Shown here one piece after another: positions 8,400 through 17,657 of a DNA stretch of 64,000 bases (positions are counted from its first letter, which is position 1; each line of letters opens with the position of its first letter). The stretch is taken from positions 100,862 through 164,861 of the forward strand of contig DJVH01000096.1 of the NCBI GenBank assembly GCA_002440825.1, in the 5' to 3' direction. Below the pieces are notes generated by a model. That model saw nothing but the letters and a program-made list of their open reading frames with translations. It made no database searches and was not told the DNA's origin. Position numbers and translations under genes: made by a program. The stretch comes from Bacteriovoracaceae bacterium UBA6261 (GTDB lineage Bacteria; Bdellovibrionota; Bacteriovoracia; Bacteriovoracales; Bacteriovoracaceae).

Positions 8400-8834
8400 C
8401 TAAACTCCGAGTGCTCTGCCAATCCGCTCTAGAAAGATGTTGTATGTAAAAGGCTTCACAATAATATTGTGAATCCCCATACTCATGGCAGTCTTAACAC
8501 TGTCTGCTTCGATATTACCTGAAATAATTAAAACAGGAATGTCTTTTAGTTTTGCCCGTTGTTTTAATTCCTTGAGAAGTTGAATGCCGCCCATCTTGGG
8601 CATAAGAAGATCGACAATAATCAGGCCGAATTCCTGATTCTGGATTTTGGAAAAAGCTTCCTTACCATCAGAGGCGAAAACTATTCTGTTTTCTTCAACC
8701 TGAGAGCGCACAAGATAATTCGCCATCAATGATTTAATTTCATCTTCATCATCAATAAGCAGAACTGATTTCTTTTTCAGAAATTTCTGAACCAGTTCCA
8801 TTAAGAGTTTTACTTTTGGATCATCGTTGCCCAT
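8400..8834 (-). CDS. single-domain response regulator (receiver only)
   Basis: A CheY-like receiver of about 144 aa. The acidic cluster is LLIDDEDE, the phosphoacceptor Asp is in LIIVDLLMP, the Thr/Ser position is in VLIISGN, and the conserved Lys is in IIVKPF. There is no output domain. It resembles the receiver at 19635-20027 in layout. The start at the ATG 8834 is chosen because TATACT lies exactly 6 nt upstream, which would give a leaderless message. An in-frame TTG at 8897 would lengthen it by 21 residues but would place the promoter inside the gene. An ATG at 8804 is also possible. The cognate kinase is unknown. Confidence 0.82.
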   Translation of the reverse strand: MGNDDPKVKLLMELVQKFLKKKSVLLIDDEDEIKSLMANYLVRSQVEENRIVFASDGKEAFSKIQNQEFGLIIVDLLMPKMGGIQLLKELKQRAKLKDIPVLIISGNIEADSVKTAMSMGIHNIIVKPFTYNIFLERIGRALGV

Positions 8835-8840
8835 GGTCCT

Positions 8841-8846
8841 AGTATA
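8841..8846 (-). promoter_or_regulatory. -10 TATACT, leaderless-type, for the receiver gene
   Basis: On the minus strand, TATACT is followed by 6 nt (AGGACC) and then the ATG at 8834. The expected transcription start falls on or next to the start codon. No consensus -35 is seen at 16-18 bp. Confidence 0.5.
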
Positions 8847-9117
8847 ACCCCATTTCAGCTTTAACCATATTTTGGTTACACTTTGGCGTAAACTCAATTT
8901 TGGAATTTTTCCTAAACCTAAAAGATTATTGGCAAATGCCGATTTCTAAAAGTTTCTTTGAGATACAAAAATATGCCTACTTTTTGAGGTGATTAGAAAG
9001 AATTTTGAAGCTCGTGATTTTGCAAAATTCTTAAGAGATTGGAAGGGCAAGCCTGCGATATTTTGATCGAGCGGTTTAAGATTTCCTTTTCTTAAAGGAG
9101 GGCCGACCAAAGGCCTC

Positions 9118-9123
9118 TATAAT
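9118..9123 (+). promoter_or_regulatory. -10 TATAAT, leaderless-type, for the collagen-like gene
   Basis: A perfect TATAAT lies 6 nt before the ATG at 9130, and no Shine-Dalgarno lies in the 6-nt gap. An AAAGGAGGG sequence at 9094-9102 is 27 nt from the ATG, too far to serve it. No consensus -35 is visible. The rest of 8835-9129 holds no gene I can support. Confidence 0.55.
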
Positions 9124-9129
9124 GGTGTA

Positions 9130-10791
9130 ATGAAAACAAAAATTAAACCCTTCTGGCTTCTTCTTATTCTGGCAACAACGACTGTGCTTTCGTCTGCAGT
9201 CCAGGCCGCAAGTAATGATAGAGAACGTGGCAATGATTATGCTTATGTTCTTTCAAAACATTGGGGCCATAACGATGATGATGACGATCATAAGATGTTG
9301 CGACTCTTTTCTAAAGCAGGAGAAGTAAAAACAGTTTCGTTTCAAGGTGCGATTCAGATTCCTGATCAACTACGCGCTAACACCGGTCTTCTTCGTCAGG
9401 GCGCTTCTCGCGCTACATTGATTATCGATAATCGCATTCAATGTAATTATGAAGCCAAGATGCAATTGAAGTTTTTTAATTCTTATTATGGGTTCACAGG
9501 ATGTTCTGATGGATCACGTGTCGGTGAAAAAGTCCGCGTGGATTCAAGTGTAGGAATTTATCTTAAGGAAGCAAAAGGATTACCCGCGACTCTTTATGCT
9601 TCCATTAAAGTTTTCGACAAATACATCAACGGTTTAAAAATTCCGGATGTGGCCGCAAGTAAAGGACAAATTCTTCGTTTCGATGGAGAGCTTTGGGTTC
9701 CTTCAAATTATATTCCTGATGGGCAAAGCGCAGGTGATGTTCTTCTTTGGGATGGAACTCAGTGGAGTGCTTCTAAGATCAGTGGCGTTCAAGGACCGCA
9801 AGGACCGGCCGGACCACAAGGACCTGCAGGTGAGCAAGGACCACAAGGTGTTCAAGGTTTAGTTGGTCCACAAGGAGCACAAGGACCAGTTGGTTTAACC
9901 GGAGCACAGGGTCCACAAGGATTGCAGGGGCCTCAAGGTCCTGCCGGTGCAAAAGGTGATACTGGTCCGCAAGGTCTTCAAGGTGCTGTTGGTCCAATGG
10001 GGCCGATGGGTCTGCAAGGTCTCGATGGATTAAAAGGTGATAAGGGTGATAAAGGCGACAAGGGCGATGCTGGTCCAGCGGGCCCGCAAGGTTTGCAGGG
10101 TCTACAAGGGATTCAAGGTCTTCAAGGTCCGGCGGGTGTGGCCGGTGCAAAAGGAGACAAGGGTGATAAGGGTGATCCTGGCTTAGTTTCACTGACTGCT
10201 GGAGCAGGAATCGTAGGTGGAACAATTCTTGGCAATGGAGGAACGATTGCTGTCAATGTAGGGACGAGCGCAGGACAAATTCCGCAAATTGATTCTAATG
10301 GAAAACTTCCTGCGGCCATTCTTCCTGATATACAGTCTCAGAAAATTGCTTTTGTAAAAGATATTAAGTCCAATGGTGTGAATGGCGGAACTTGTGATGC
10401 AACTAAAGGCTGGGAACAAATCCGCGATCTGAATTCCTTGAATGGCGATTCATCTTTTCTTTCAGTCGCAAGTAATACAATCACGCTTCCAGCGGGAACT
10501 TACATCATTGAAGCGAGTGCGCCAGCTTATCTCGATGGATTTCACAAAGCAGCTTTCGTAAATGCAGCAACGGGTGAATTTGTTCTTCTCGGATCAAACG
10601 CAAGATCTCACAGCACAGCTGGCGGGATGGAGCCTTCTCTTATTCAAGGGCAGATTAACCTTACTGGCCAAACATCTTTTGTCATCAAGCATAGATGCTC
10701 AGCAACTCTTCCTAATGTAGGCTTCGGGACAGCGATCAACTTTGGTGTAGAAGAAGTTTATACTCAGGTGAAAATCACAAAACTGAAGTAA
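9130..10791 (+). CDS. exported collagen-like repeat protein
   Basis: A 553-aa protein with a Sec signal peptide (residues 1-26, cleavage after VQA). An N-terminal globular part (about 27-215) is followed by an uninterrupted Gly-X-Y collagen-like segment of about 44 triplets (219-352), rich in GPQG, GLQG and, towards its end, GDKGDKGDKG charged triplets. A C-terminal domain (about 355-553) contains ITLPAGTYIIEASAPAY, a signature I associate with jelly-roll trimer heads of bacterial and phage fibre-like proteins. It probably forms a trimeric surface stalk with a binding head. There is no anchor motif. The GXY DNA makes an antisense open frame that I do not regard as coding. Confidence 0.88.
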   Translation: MKTKIKPFWLLLILATTTVLSSAVQAASNDRERGNDYAYVLSKHWGHNDDDDDHKMLRLFSKAGEVKTVSFQGAIQIPDQLRANTGLLRQGASRATLIIDNRIQCNYEAKMQLKFFNSYYGFTGCSDGSRVGEKVRVDSSVGIYLKEAKGLPATLYASIKVFDKYINGLKIPDVAASKGQILRFDGELWVPSNYIPDGQSAGDVLLWDGTQWSASKISGVQGPQGPAGPQGPAGEQGPQGVQGLVGPQGAQGPVGLTGAQGPQGLQGPQGPAGAKGDTGPQGLQGAVGPMGPMGLQGLDGLKGDKGDKGDKGDAGPAGPQGLQGLQGIQGLQGPAGVAGAKGDKGDKGDPGLVSLTAGAGIVGGTILGNGGTIAVNVGTSAGQIPQIDSNGKLPAAILPDIQSQKIAFVKDIKSNGVNGGTCDATKGWEQIRDLNSLNGDSSFLSVASNTITLPAGTYIIEASAPAYLDGFHKAAFVNAATGEFVLLGSNARSHSTAGGMEPSLIQGQINLTGQTSFVIKHRCSATLPNVGFGTAINFGVEEVYTQVKITKLK

Positions 10792-10824
10792 TTTGGTCGC
10801 ATTTTTTAAATTTAATTTCTAGGT

Positions 10825-10830
10825 TATGAT
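10825..10830 (+). promoter_or_regulatory. -10 TATGAT, leaderless-type, for the Gly-rich gene
   Basis: TATGAT sits exactly 6 nt before the ATG at 10837. The gap AAAAGG contains an AAGG that is too close to the ATG to act as a normal Shine-Dalgarno. A T-rich tract precedes it, but there is no consensus -35. Confidence 0.45.
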
Positions 10831-10836
10831 AAAAGG

Positions 10837-12000
10837 ATGAAGTCACTCTTCATCCTTTTTTTATTTTCAGTTTCTCCTTCTGCTTTCGCTGTTGATGCTG
10901 GCGACGGGAGTGATGGCGCATGCACTGATGCCACTTTTACGGCAGCTCCTGCTCGCAGGTCTTTTCAATGTACAACTTTAACTATATCTGGCGCACTCAA
11001 TTTTCAGGGCCAGAGTGGATCAGCTTTTCTTATTAAATCCAAAGGCAATGTTTCTATCACTGGATCTTTTGATATCAGCGGAAGTGCTGGTGCAAACGGT
11101 GGAGATGGATCGGCACACACAGGTGGTGGAGCCGGGCCTGGTGGTGGTGCCGGAGGAAATTCGACTATCAATGCGAATGGAACAAATGGTTCTGGCGCCG
11201 GTGCCGGAGGTCTTGGTTCAGCTGTCACCATTGATCCAACGGGCGTGACAGTTCACGGCGGTGGCGGTGGTGGGGGAAGCTACAAAACAGTTGCTGCCGC
11301 AGTGGCGACAGTCGGAGAAAACGGCGCTGGTGCTGGAGATGTTCCAGGAACGGCTGGTTCGAACGGAACAGTTTACGGAAGTGAAGCAAGTTTTGACTCT
11401 TCTTTTGTGGGCGGATCTGGTGGTGGTGGTGGCGGTGCTGCCAACGATACAAATGCACCGGCGACTTTTTCCGGAAGTTCTGGAGGAGGTGGCGGAGGCG
11501 CCATCAGAATTATTTCGGGTGGAGATATCACTGTCGATGGATCCATTCTTTCCAATGGCGGAAGCGGTGGTGGAGTTTTTGGAACACAAAGTGCCGGAGG
11601 CGGCGGAGCAGGAAGCGGAGGAGCTATCTGGTTGCAGGCCGCAGGCTCGTTGACCATTTCTGCAACAGCGACACTTTCAACTGTCGGAGGAACCGGCGGA
11701 CAAAATGATTCCGGAGTTAATGGACTTGGTGGTGATGGAGGAGAAGGAAGAATCCGTCTGGACGATGGTGATGGAATTATCAATATCGTCGGAGGATCGA
11801 CCATTTCGACTACGCCTTATTCTACAAGTTTTGCCCTATCAACAACAACGCCGATCACAGCGGCACGACAATATTCAAGCTCAATTTCCTGTGCAAAAGT
11901 GACTGAAGAACATCATCAGAAAAATTTTGTGATCAATCTCATTCTCGGACTTGGCATCGCGGCCGTGATTCATTTACTCTCATCGAAAAGAAAAGCATAA
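10837..12000 (+). CDS. Gly-rich exported protein with C-terminal membrane anchor
   Basis: A 387-aa protein with an N-terminal signal peptide (residues 1-18, cleavage after AFA), a very long glycine-rich body (about 65-310, runs such as GGGAGPGGGAGG and GSGGGGGGAA), and a C-terminal tripartite end. That end is a hydrophobic helix (about 362-380, VINLILGLGIAAVIHLL) followed by a short basic tail SSKRKA. The end has the layout of protein-sorting signals (PEP-CTERM-like, GlyGly-CTERM-like), but I do not recognise its motif. The body also shows right-handed-helix-like strands (LNFQGQSGSAFLIKSKGNVSITGS), so a beta-helix surface protein is possible. Its 3' end overlaps the convergent FecR-like gene by 31 bp. 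Confidence 0.75.
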   Translation: MKSLFILFLFSVSPSAFAVDAGDGSDGACTDATFTAAPARRSFQCTTLTISGALNFQGQSGSAFLIKSKGNVSITGSFDISGSAGANGGDGSAHTGGGAGPGGGAGGNSTINANGTNGSGAGAGGLGSAVTIDPTGVTVHGGGGGGGSYKTVAAAVATVGENGAGAGDVPGTAGSNGTVYGSEASFDSSFVGGSGGGGGGAANDTNAPATFSGSSGGGGGGAIRIISGGDITVDGSILSNGGSGGGVFGTQSAGGGGAGSGGAIWLQAAGSLTISATATLSTVGGTGGQNDSGVNGLGGDGGEGRIRLDDGDGIINIVGGSTISTTPYSTSFALSTTTPITAARQYSSSISCAKVTEEHHQKNFVINLILGLGIAAVIHLLSSKRKA

Positions 12001-14990
12001 GTCAATTTTATACCGAAGGCCGTAAACTGATGTTTCCCGCCTTCTTTTGAAAGACTGGTTAAATGAATAAACGGACCAGCTGAAATTTTGCGGTTCACTT
12101 CAAATAAAGTTTCTGCTGAAAAATCCATTGCTCCTGCAAACTTCACTTCTGCCAGCGCTTGAGCCTTTTGAAAATCGTATCGGAGAAAAGCACCGATTAA
12201 AGGTGACATCTGGGATTTATCTTTTACAGCAAGAGAAACTTCTTCGTATAAAGTTTTCTTCGACAGTGAGAGAACAGGACCGTAGTGAAGCCGGTCTTTT
12301 ACAATATGAAACCGCAGATTGATATCGGCATCTGTGAACGTGAATTGATTAAAGACTTTTCCTCTCATCAATTGAATATCAGCGGAAAGCAGAGTGAATT
12401 TGCTGAAGGTGATTTTTCTTTGAAAAAACACATTAAGGCTGTTCAAAACATTTCCACTGACATCCACTGAATAGTTTGTGGCCTTGTTGGAATAACTGAG
12501 GTGGTGAGGAGAAAGACCGGCCCTCAGCAATGTCGGAGGCGTGTAGACGGCAGGTTCTGGATTCACTTGCGAAGTGGTCACTTCAGGCGCCTTAACTTCT
12601 TCAACAATCTTTTTCTTGCATTCTGTTTTAATCATTCTGCGTTTTGATGAACTGCCGTTCTCTGCAGTCACCTTCCAGTAGAATTCTCCTTCTGTGGAAT
12701 TCAGGTCTTCGCAGTGAAGAGTGATTTTTGTCTTGTTGATTTTTTTGGTAAAAACCGTTTCTTTAAAATCCAGATCGCGTGCAATAGTAAATAAATAAGT
12801 CTTGATATCCGGAATGGTTTCCCAGCTGAAGTCGATCGAATCTTCTTCCATTTCTAAAACAGAGTCTTTGTGCTTGGGAGACGAGAGTTCAATAGGTGGA
12901 GGAGGCAGAATTTCCGCTTCCGGTTTTTTGATCAGATCTTCATCGATACTGGTTTCAAGAGTGGCCACTTTGGAAAATTCCGTGCGTCTTCCCCAGAAAT
13001 CTTCATAACTCATTCTCCAGAAAAAGATTCCTGATTTTGCTTTCTTCCAGACAATATGAGGAGAGGTGGATTCTATTTTGGTCAAAAGCCTGGTGAGATC
13101 TTTGTCCTCATAGACTTCGACAATATAAGTTTTTGCGCGGTTGTTGGCAGGAACATCCCACTCGGCCACTGCAACGGGTTCGTCAGCAAAAGCACGTGAC
13201 AAGAAGAAATCCCAAAAATGAAAGGACGAGCTTTTTTCTTCGAGGACCTTCATTTTGATTTTTATATTTGGAGTAATGTCCGGTCTGGAGAGAGGAGGTG
13301 TCGGTCGAATTTCAACGCTGACAGGACTTGAGTATTCAGTCTTGCCGCCTTTTTTAATTTTAACCCTCCAGAAATACCGTCCTGTCTGACCGACTGTTGT
13401 GGAGAGCCCATTCGTCTGGCTTTCTTTTGTAAGCAGAACTTTTCCGAAAGAAGAATCGTCCGACAGTTCAAATTCGTAGACAGTGTCACTGCCGGCCGTG
13501 TTGTCCCATTTAAAAGAAACTGTCTGATCTGGTTTTTCCAGCTCAATGACAGCGCCTTCCGAAGGAGCCTGTGCAATGCGGACGGGAGCCTTGAGGATGA
13601 TTTTTCCACCGATAACATTGGTTAAAACACCAGACTCTGTTTCACCTTGAACACTCCAGGTATAGTCTCCTGCAGAAGTTAAAGAGAGAGGAAAGGAAGA
13701 TGTCTCGCTTGTATATGTTTTTTCTTCGTCATTTGCTTTGAGTTTAATCGTGTACGTAATGCCGGAACCCGGGCCGCTCCAGGCAAGAAGTTGTGTCGTT
13801 TCTTTACCCGTATAGTTTATTTTTTCCAGAGTCTCGGGAAGAGCACTTTGAATGGAAATGGATTTCGCTTCAAGCACAGACAGTTCCGCAGGAGAACTCC
13901 AGAGGGCTTCCGGTCTGTTGTCGTCTTTTACTTTGACCTGGAATTTAACGGTCCCGGTCTTTGCAGCTTTGAATTCATAAAAATTCTGATCGAGGTCGAT
14001 TGTTTCCGTTTTTTCGCCATCAATCTTAAGTTCATAGCGACGGGCATCGCCTTTAGACCAGTGAAGAGTAGCGGTCACATCTTTTTTGGGGCCTTTATAA
14101 AGAATATCTTTGTCCAGTTGGAGAGTGAGCGGACGTTCTGCTTTGAGTGTAAAAGAGCGCAGAGGTGAACTGATGTCGTCATTGGAAAGAATCTTCCAGA
14201 AATACGTTCCTTCCTGCATAAAAGATTTAGTGAATTCCTTTTCTTCGACCGTTTCTTTCAGAACAATTTTTTCAAAAGCTGAATCTTTGGCGATGAGAAG
14301 AGTGACGGGGCCTTTGCTTTCATCACGCAGAGTCCATTCGAACCTCACTCTTTTTTCATTGGAAAAGTATGAAATGAAACCTGAGGCGGGTGCCTTTAAA
14401 ACAAATGGGATTTCTTTGACTTTTATTTCTCCGGATTCCTTGTTCTGGATCAGGACCTGATTGGGTTTCAGGACTTCCGCTTTTTCTCCGACTTTCAACC
14501 GTGCATCGCCATCAGTAATAACAAATTTATTTTCAGATTTTCCCTGTTCAATTTGTACGTTGGCGCCGCTTGATTCAATGGAATATTTTTTACCATTCAT
14601 CAGAACGTCCAGGCTTTTAGCATCAGGAGTGAGGCGGGCCGTGAGATTGCCTTTTTCCAGTGAAACGGTGTGGGATTTAATTCTCAGCAGGGAGTTTTCG
14701 TAAAGCTGAACTTCCGGGCCATTATTAAAATGGATTTTTGCAGAACTTTGCCCGTGGGTATAAATCTCATCATTCTGGGAAAGGCCTTCACCGACATCGG
14801 CATCCATCCAGCTTTGATAGAAATCCTTTTTTCTTTTGACGGTATTTACCTGATCAGTGATTTGAGCAATGGAAATCTGTCCTGAAAGATTTGGTGAAAA
14901 ATATTTCACTCCGTACAACATGTACAGACACAGACACGCGACGAAACTCATCAGAGCAATCAAAAGATTATCAAAAGATTTAAGTCTCAT
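11970..14990 (-). CDS. FecR-domain, multi beta-sandwich, barrel-ended envelope protein
   Basis: A 1006-aa protein anchored by one N-terminal membrane helix (about residues 9-28, no clear cleavage site). A FecR-like domain (about 50-200, with GQSSAKIHFNNGPEVQLYENS and DGDARLKVGEKAEVL) is followed by at least five beta-sandwich repeats of the fibronectin-III type. Each ends in a pattern like GTYFWKIL, GRYFWRVKI, GIFFWRMSY or GEFYWKVTA. A proline/acidic linker follows (about 785-815), then a C-terminal stretch of alternating strands ending in KLTYAFLF that looks like an outer-membrane beta-barrel or barrel-like domain. The whole could span the periplasm. Function unknown; regulation by signal proteins is suggested only by the divergent SpoIIE operon. 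Confidence 0.75.
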   Translation of the reverse strand: MRLKSFDNLLIALMSFVACLCLYMLYGVKYFSPNLSGQISIAQITDQVNTVKRKKDFYQSWMDADVGEGLSQNDEIYTHGQSSAKIHFNNGPEVQLYENSLLRIKSHTVSLEKGNLTARLTPDAKSLDVLMNGKKYSIESSGANVQIEQGKSENKFVITDGDARLKVGEKAEVLKPNQVLIQNKESGEIKVKEIPFVLKAPASGFISYFSNEKRVRFEWTLRDESKGPVTLLIAKDSAFEKIVLKETVEEKEFTKSFMQEGTYFWKILSNDDISSPLRSFTLKAERPLTLQLDKDILYKGPKKDVTATLHWSKGDARRYELKIDGEKTETIDLDQNFYEFKAAKTGTVKFQVKVKDDNRPEALWSSPAELSVLEAKSISIQSALPETLEKINYTGKETTQLLAWSGPGSGITYTIKLKANDEEKTYTSETSSFPLSLTSAGDYTWSVQGETESGVLTNVIGGKIILKAPVRIAQAPSEGAVIELEKPDQTVSFKWDNTAGSDTVYEFELSDDSSFGKVLLTKESQTNGLSTTVGQTGRYFWRVKIKKGGKTEYSSPVSVEIRPTPPLSRPDITPNIKIKMKVLEEKSSSFHFWDFFLSRAFADEPVAVAEWDVPANNRAKTYIVEVYEDKDLTRLLTKIESTSPHIVWKKAKSGIFFWRMSYEDFWGRRTEFSKVATLETSIDEDLIKKPEAEILPPPPIELSSPKHKDSVLEMEEDSIDFSWETIPDIKTYLFTIARDLDFKETVFTKKINKTKITLHCEDLNSTEGEFYWKVTAENGSSSKRRMIKTECKKKIVEEVKAPEVTTSQVNPEPAVYTPPTLLRAGLSPHHLSYSNKATNYSVDVSGNVLNSLNVFFQRKITFSKFTLLSADIQLMRGKVFNQFTFTDADINLRFHIVKDRLHYGPVLSLSKKTLYEEVSLAVKDKSQMSPLIGAFLRYDFQKAQALAEVKFAGAMDFSAETLFEVNRKISAGPFIHLTSLSKEGGKHQFTAFGIKLTYAFLFDESK

Positions 14991-15068
14991 TTCTTTCCGG
15001 TTATGGGTAAATCCATAAATCTATTGTAACATTAGACATAAAAATAATTTGATATAGGAAGATTAATC

Positions 15069-17657
15069 TTGATCAGAAAAGTCAGATTCCCTCTCAAGTA
15101 CAAATTCGTCGCTGTCATTACTGCGCTCTTGCTGCTGACAATGGGATTTTATCTGAATTACGCTCTTACTATCTTCAAAGAGGATAAAGCTGCAGACGTT
15201 TATTCCATTACACTCACAAACTCGGTCTCGGTGGCAGAACGAGCAAAGCTTCTGATGAATGAAGATGCCCAGGTTCTGTCTGAGCTCAAAAGCATAACTT
15301 CCAGAGAGGAACTACAGCAGAAAATTCCGGTTATTTTTGCTCTCCGTGAATCCACTCTGGGCGTGAGTTGTCTGTATGGTCAGGATTTTGTGAGCGAAAG
15401 CAATCAAAAAAAGCTCGACCAGTTAAATTCACAAGCAGGATCTTCAAATGAAATTACCGGCGACACTTCATTGCCGCTTTTGCGGGGAATGAGCGCCGGA
15501 GAAACAAGGCTCGAAACATCTCTGGTCAAAAACTTTCCTTCGCATTATTCCATCTTGAAGGCCCTGGATAACAATTTAAAATGCGCCATTCATGTTTCTT
15601 TTGAAAAGCTCATGCCTTTGATGAATGAAACTTTAAATTACGGAACCTATCTTCTTACTGACAGTGGAAAATTATTTTTTAAACTTAATAATATTTCTGA
15701 AACTAAAAATTTTTCGGCCATCGTGAGAGACCGGACAATCCAGGATATTCAGCAGGGAGTAAAGCGTTTCACTGAAGACGGTGGCGCTGTTATCAGGGCC
15801 TTTTCCAAGGTGCCGGGTCTGGGATTGATCGCCATAACGGAAATCGAAGAAAATAAGGCTTTCCTCGCTTCACGGGAATTGATTCAAAAATCGCTTTATT
15901 TTGGAATTCTCATTCTTTCTGTCGCGGTTATTGCCGGCATTCTTTTCACTAAAAGAATGACAAAAAATGTCCAGACGTTATTTTTAGCAACTTCGGAAGT
16001 GGCCGCCGGAAATTTTGATGTGGATCCTGTGGCCGAAGGAAGTGACGAAATCGGGGCGCTGACTGATTCCTTCGTCGATATGAAAAATAAAATCGTGCGT
16101 TTTATGGCCGAGATGAAAGAGAAGGCGAGGCTTGAAAATGAACTGAAAGTCGCGCATCTTGTTCAACATTCATTTTTTCCCAAACATGCCGTCATAAAAA
16201 CAAAGTATAGTTTTGACGGCCATTACAGTCCCGCTTCTGAATGTTCAGGTGACTGGTGGGGATTTTTTGAGCAGGATAAACGAACGACCATTATTGTCTG
16301 CGATGCCACAGGACATGGAGTTCCAGCGGCCCTCATTACAGCCGCTGCCCACAGCTGTATTTCCACTTTGAAAATTGATTCTGAAAGAGGCTATATTTCG
16401 CCAAAGGTAGTTTTAGAGAAATTAAATAAAGTCATTTGTTCTTTAAACTCTGAAATTCTTATGACGGCTTTTGCACTGGAAATTGATGAAGGGAACAACC
16501 GCGTTGTTTACGCCAATGCTTCTCACATGACTCCTTTTCTTCTTCAAAAAACAAATGCGGGCTATAGCAAAGAAGGAGTTGTTCCCCTGCAGGAAAACAA
16601 CGGGAAAAGACTGGGAGAAAACTGGGAGTCGGGCTATGAAGAAAGCATTCATCCATTACAGACCGGAGACCGTCTTGTTCTTTTCTCTGATGGTCTGCTG
16701 GAAATGACTGTCGATGGAAAAGCGTGGGGACAAAGGAATTTTCTGAAAAGCCTTTTTAAGGCCGCCCCAAAAGATGCAAGCGGTATGATTCATTCTGTCC
16801 TGGAAGATTTCAAAGAGCATTCGAAGGACAATGCTCTTCAGGACGATATTACTCTGGTTTGTGTCTCGATCGATCTTCCCAGACCAGTGATAGAAAATGT
16901 AGAGCAGATTGAATTAAATAAAAATGAAATCTCTCAACATTCTGTAGTCATCAGCAAGCTCTCTAATGAAGAAAATATTTCGAAGCTTCTTCCTTTGAAA
17001 AATATCAATCACGTGATTGGTTTCAACACCATTGATTTAGGAAGAGAAGCGAAGTTTGTGGACATTCTTGAAGGACAGGAGTCTTTCAATCTCTCAACGT
17101 ACATAAACGACAGTTATAAAAAGAAATTGTGGACATTAATAAGTAATAAGAAAATACCGAATGTAATTGCAGAACTGGATGAAAAACTTAAAAGCGATTA
17201 TGAAAAAGAACTTACCGGGGCCATTCAGCCTGAAAGTTTGAGATTGGTCAGTGAAGAACTTTTATCAAACGCTTTTTATCACTCGCAGGGTGAAGCACAT
17301 CCGGTCAAGCGCGGTGAAGAAATTTTGCTCACTCCTGACAAAGAAGTCGAATTTCTTTTTGCCGTCAACGATGAATACGTTGTCATTGGTGTAAAAGGGC
17401 CAACGGGAATTTCTTCAAAAGAAAAAATTCTTTCGAGTATCCAGCGCGGGTACCAGGAGAAAACTCCGGTTGACGGAGAAAATGGAGCAGGTTTAGGCCT
17501 TTATATGGTCTATGAAGGATGCAATCAATTTTGGGTGATCAACGGCGGAAGTTGCGGAGGCCAGATCATTTGTGTGTTTGAAAAATTTAATCGTTATAAG
17601 CAGGCCCGTGAAAGAATCACATCATTTCACTACATGGCCAAGGAGATAAAGGGATGA
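15069..17657 (+). CDS. membrane SpoIIE/PP2C phosphatase fused to RsbW-like ATPase
   Basis: An 862-aa sensor. TM1 is at about 12-32, an extracytoplasmic sensor region at 33-275, TM2 at about 277-297 and a HAMP linker at 298-350. A SpoIIE-type PP2C serine phosphatase follows (about 365-620) with the metal-binding Asp residues in SGDWWG (about 395), VCDATGHG (about 412), LFSDGLLEM and DDITLV. The C-terminal part (about 700-860) has the N box EELLSNAFYHS and G box GAGLGLYMVY of HATPase_c_2 anti-sigma kinases. One polypeptide therefore combines phosphatase and kinase-like halves of a partner-switching system. The start is a TTG at 15069 behind AGGAAG. The stop overlaps the STAS gene by ATGA. Confidence 0.88.
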   Translation: MIRKVRFPLKYKFVAVITALLLLTMGFYLNYALTIFKEDKAADVYSITLTNSVSVAERAKLLMNEDAQVLSELKSITSREELQQKIPVIFALRESTLGVSCLYGQDFVSESNQKKLDQLNSQAGSSNEITGDTSLPLLRGMSAGETRLETSLVKNFPSHYSILKALDNNLKCAIHVSFEKLMPLMNETLNYGTYLLTDSGKLFFKLNNISETKNFSAIVRDRTIQDIQQGVKRFTEDGGAVIRAFSKVPGLGLIAITEIEENKAFLASRELIQKSLYFGILILSVAVIAGILFTKRMTKNVQTLFLATSEVAAGNFDVDPVAEGSDEIGALTDSFVDMKNKIVRFMAEMKEKARLENELKVAHLVQHSFFPKHAVIKTKYSFDGHYSPASECSGDWWGFFEQDKRTTIIVCDATGHGVPAALITAAAHSCISTLKIDSERGYISPKVVLEKLNKVICSLNSEILMTAFALEIDEGNNRVVYANASHMTPFLLQKTNAGYSKEGVVPLQENNGKRLGENWESGYEESIHPLQTGDRLVLFSDGLLEMTVDGKAWGQRNFLKSLFKAAPKDASGMIHSVLEDFKEHSKDNALQDDITLVCVSIDLPRPVIENVEQIELNKNEISQHSVVISKLSNEENISKLLPLKNINHVIGFNTIDLGREAKFVDILEGQESFNLSTYINDSYKKKLWTLISNKKIPNVIAELDEKLKSDYEKELTGAIQPESLRLVSEELLSNAFYHSQGEAHPVKRGEEILLTPDKEVEFLFAVNDEYVVIGVKGPTGISSKEKILSSIQRGYQEKTPVDGENGAGLGLYMVYEGCNQFWVINGGSCGGQIICVFEKFNRYKQARERITSFHYMAKEIKG

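Noticed and set aside
9779..10225. A 148-codon minus-strand frame opposite the collagen-like repeats
   Set aside because: It arises from the Gly-X-Y codon pattern; its product is a Leu/His/Pro repeat with no start signal.
11373..11804. A Pro-rich 143-codon minus-strand frame opposite the Gly-rich gene
   Set aside because: Antisense of GGN codons gives Pro runs; no ribosome site and no family resemblance.
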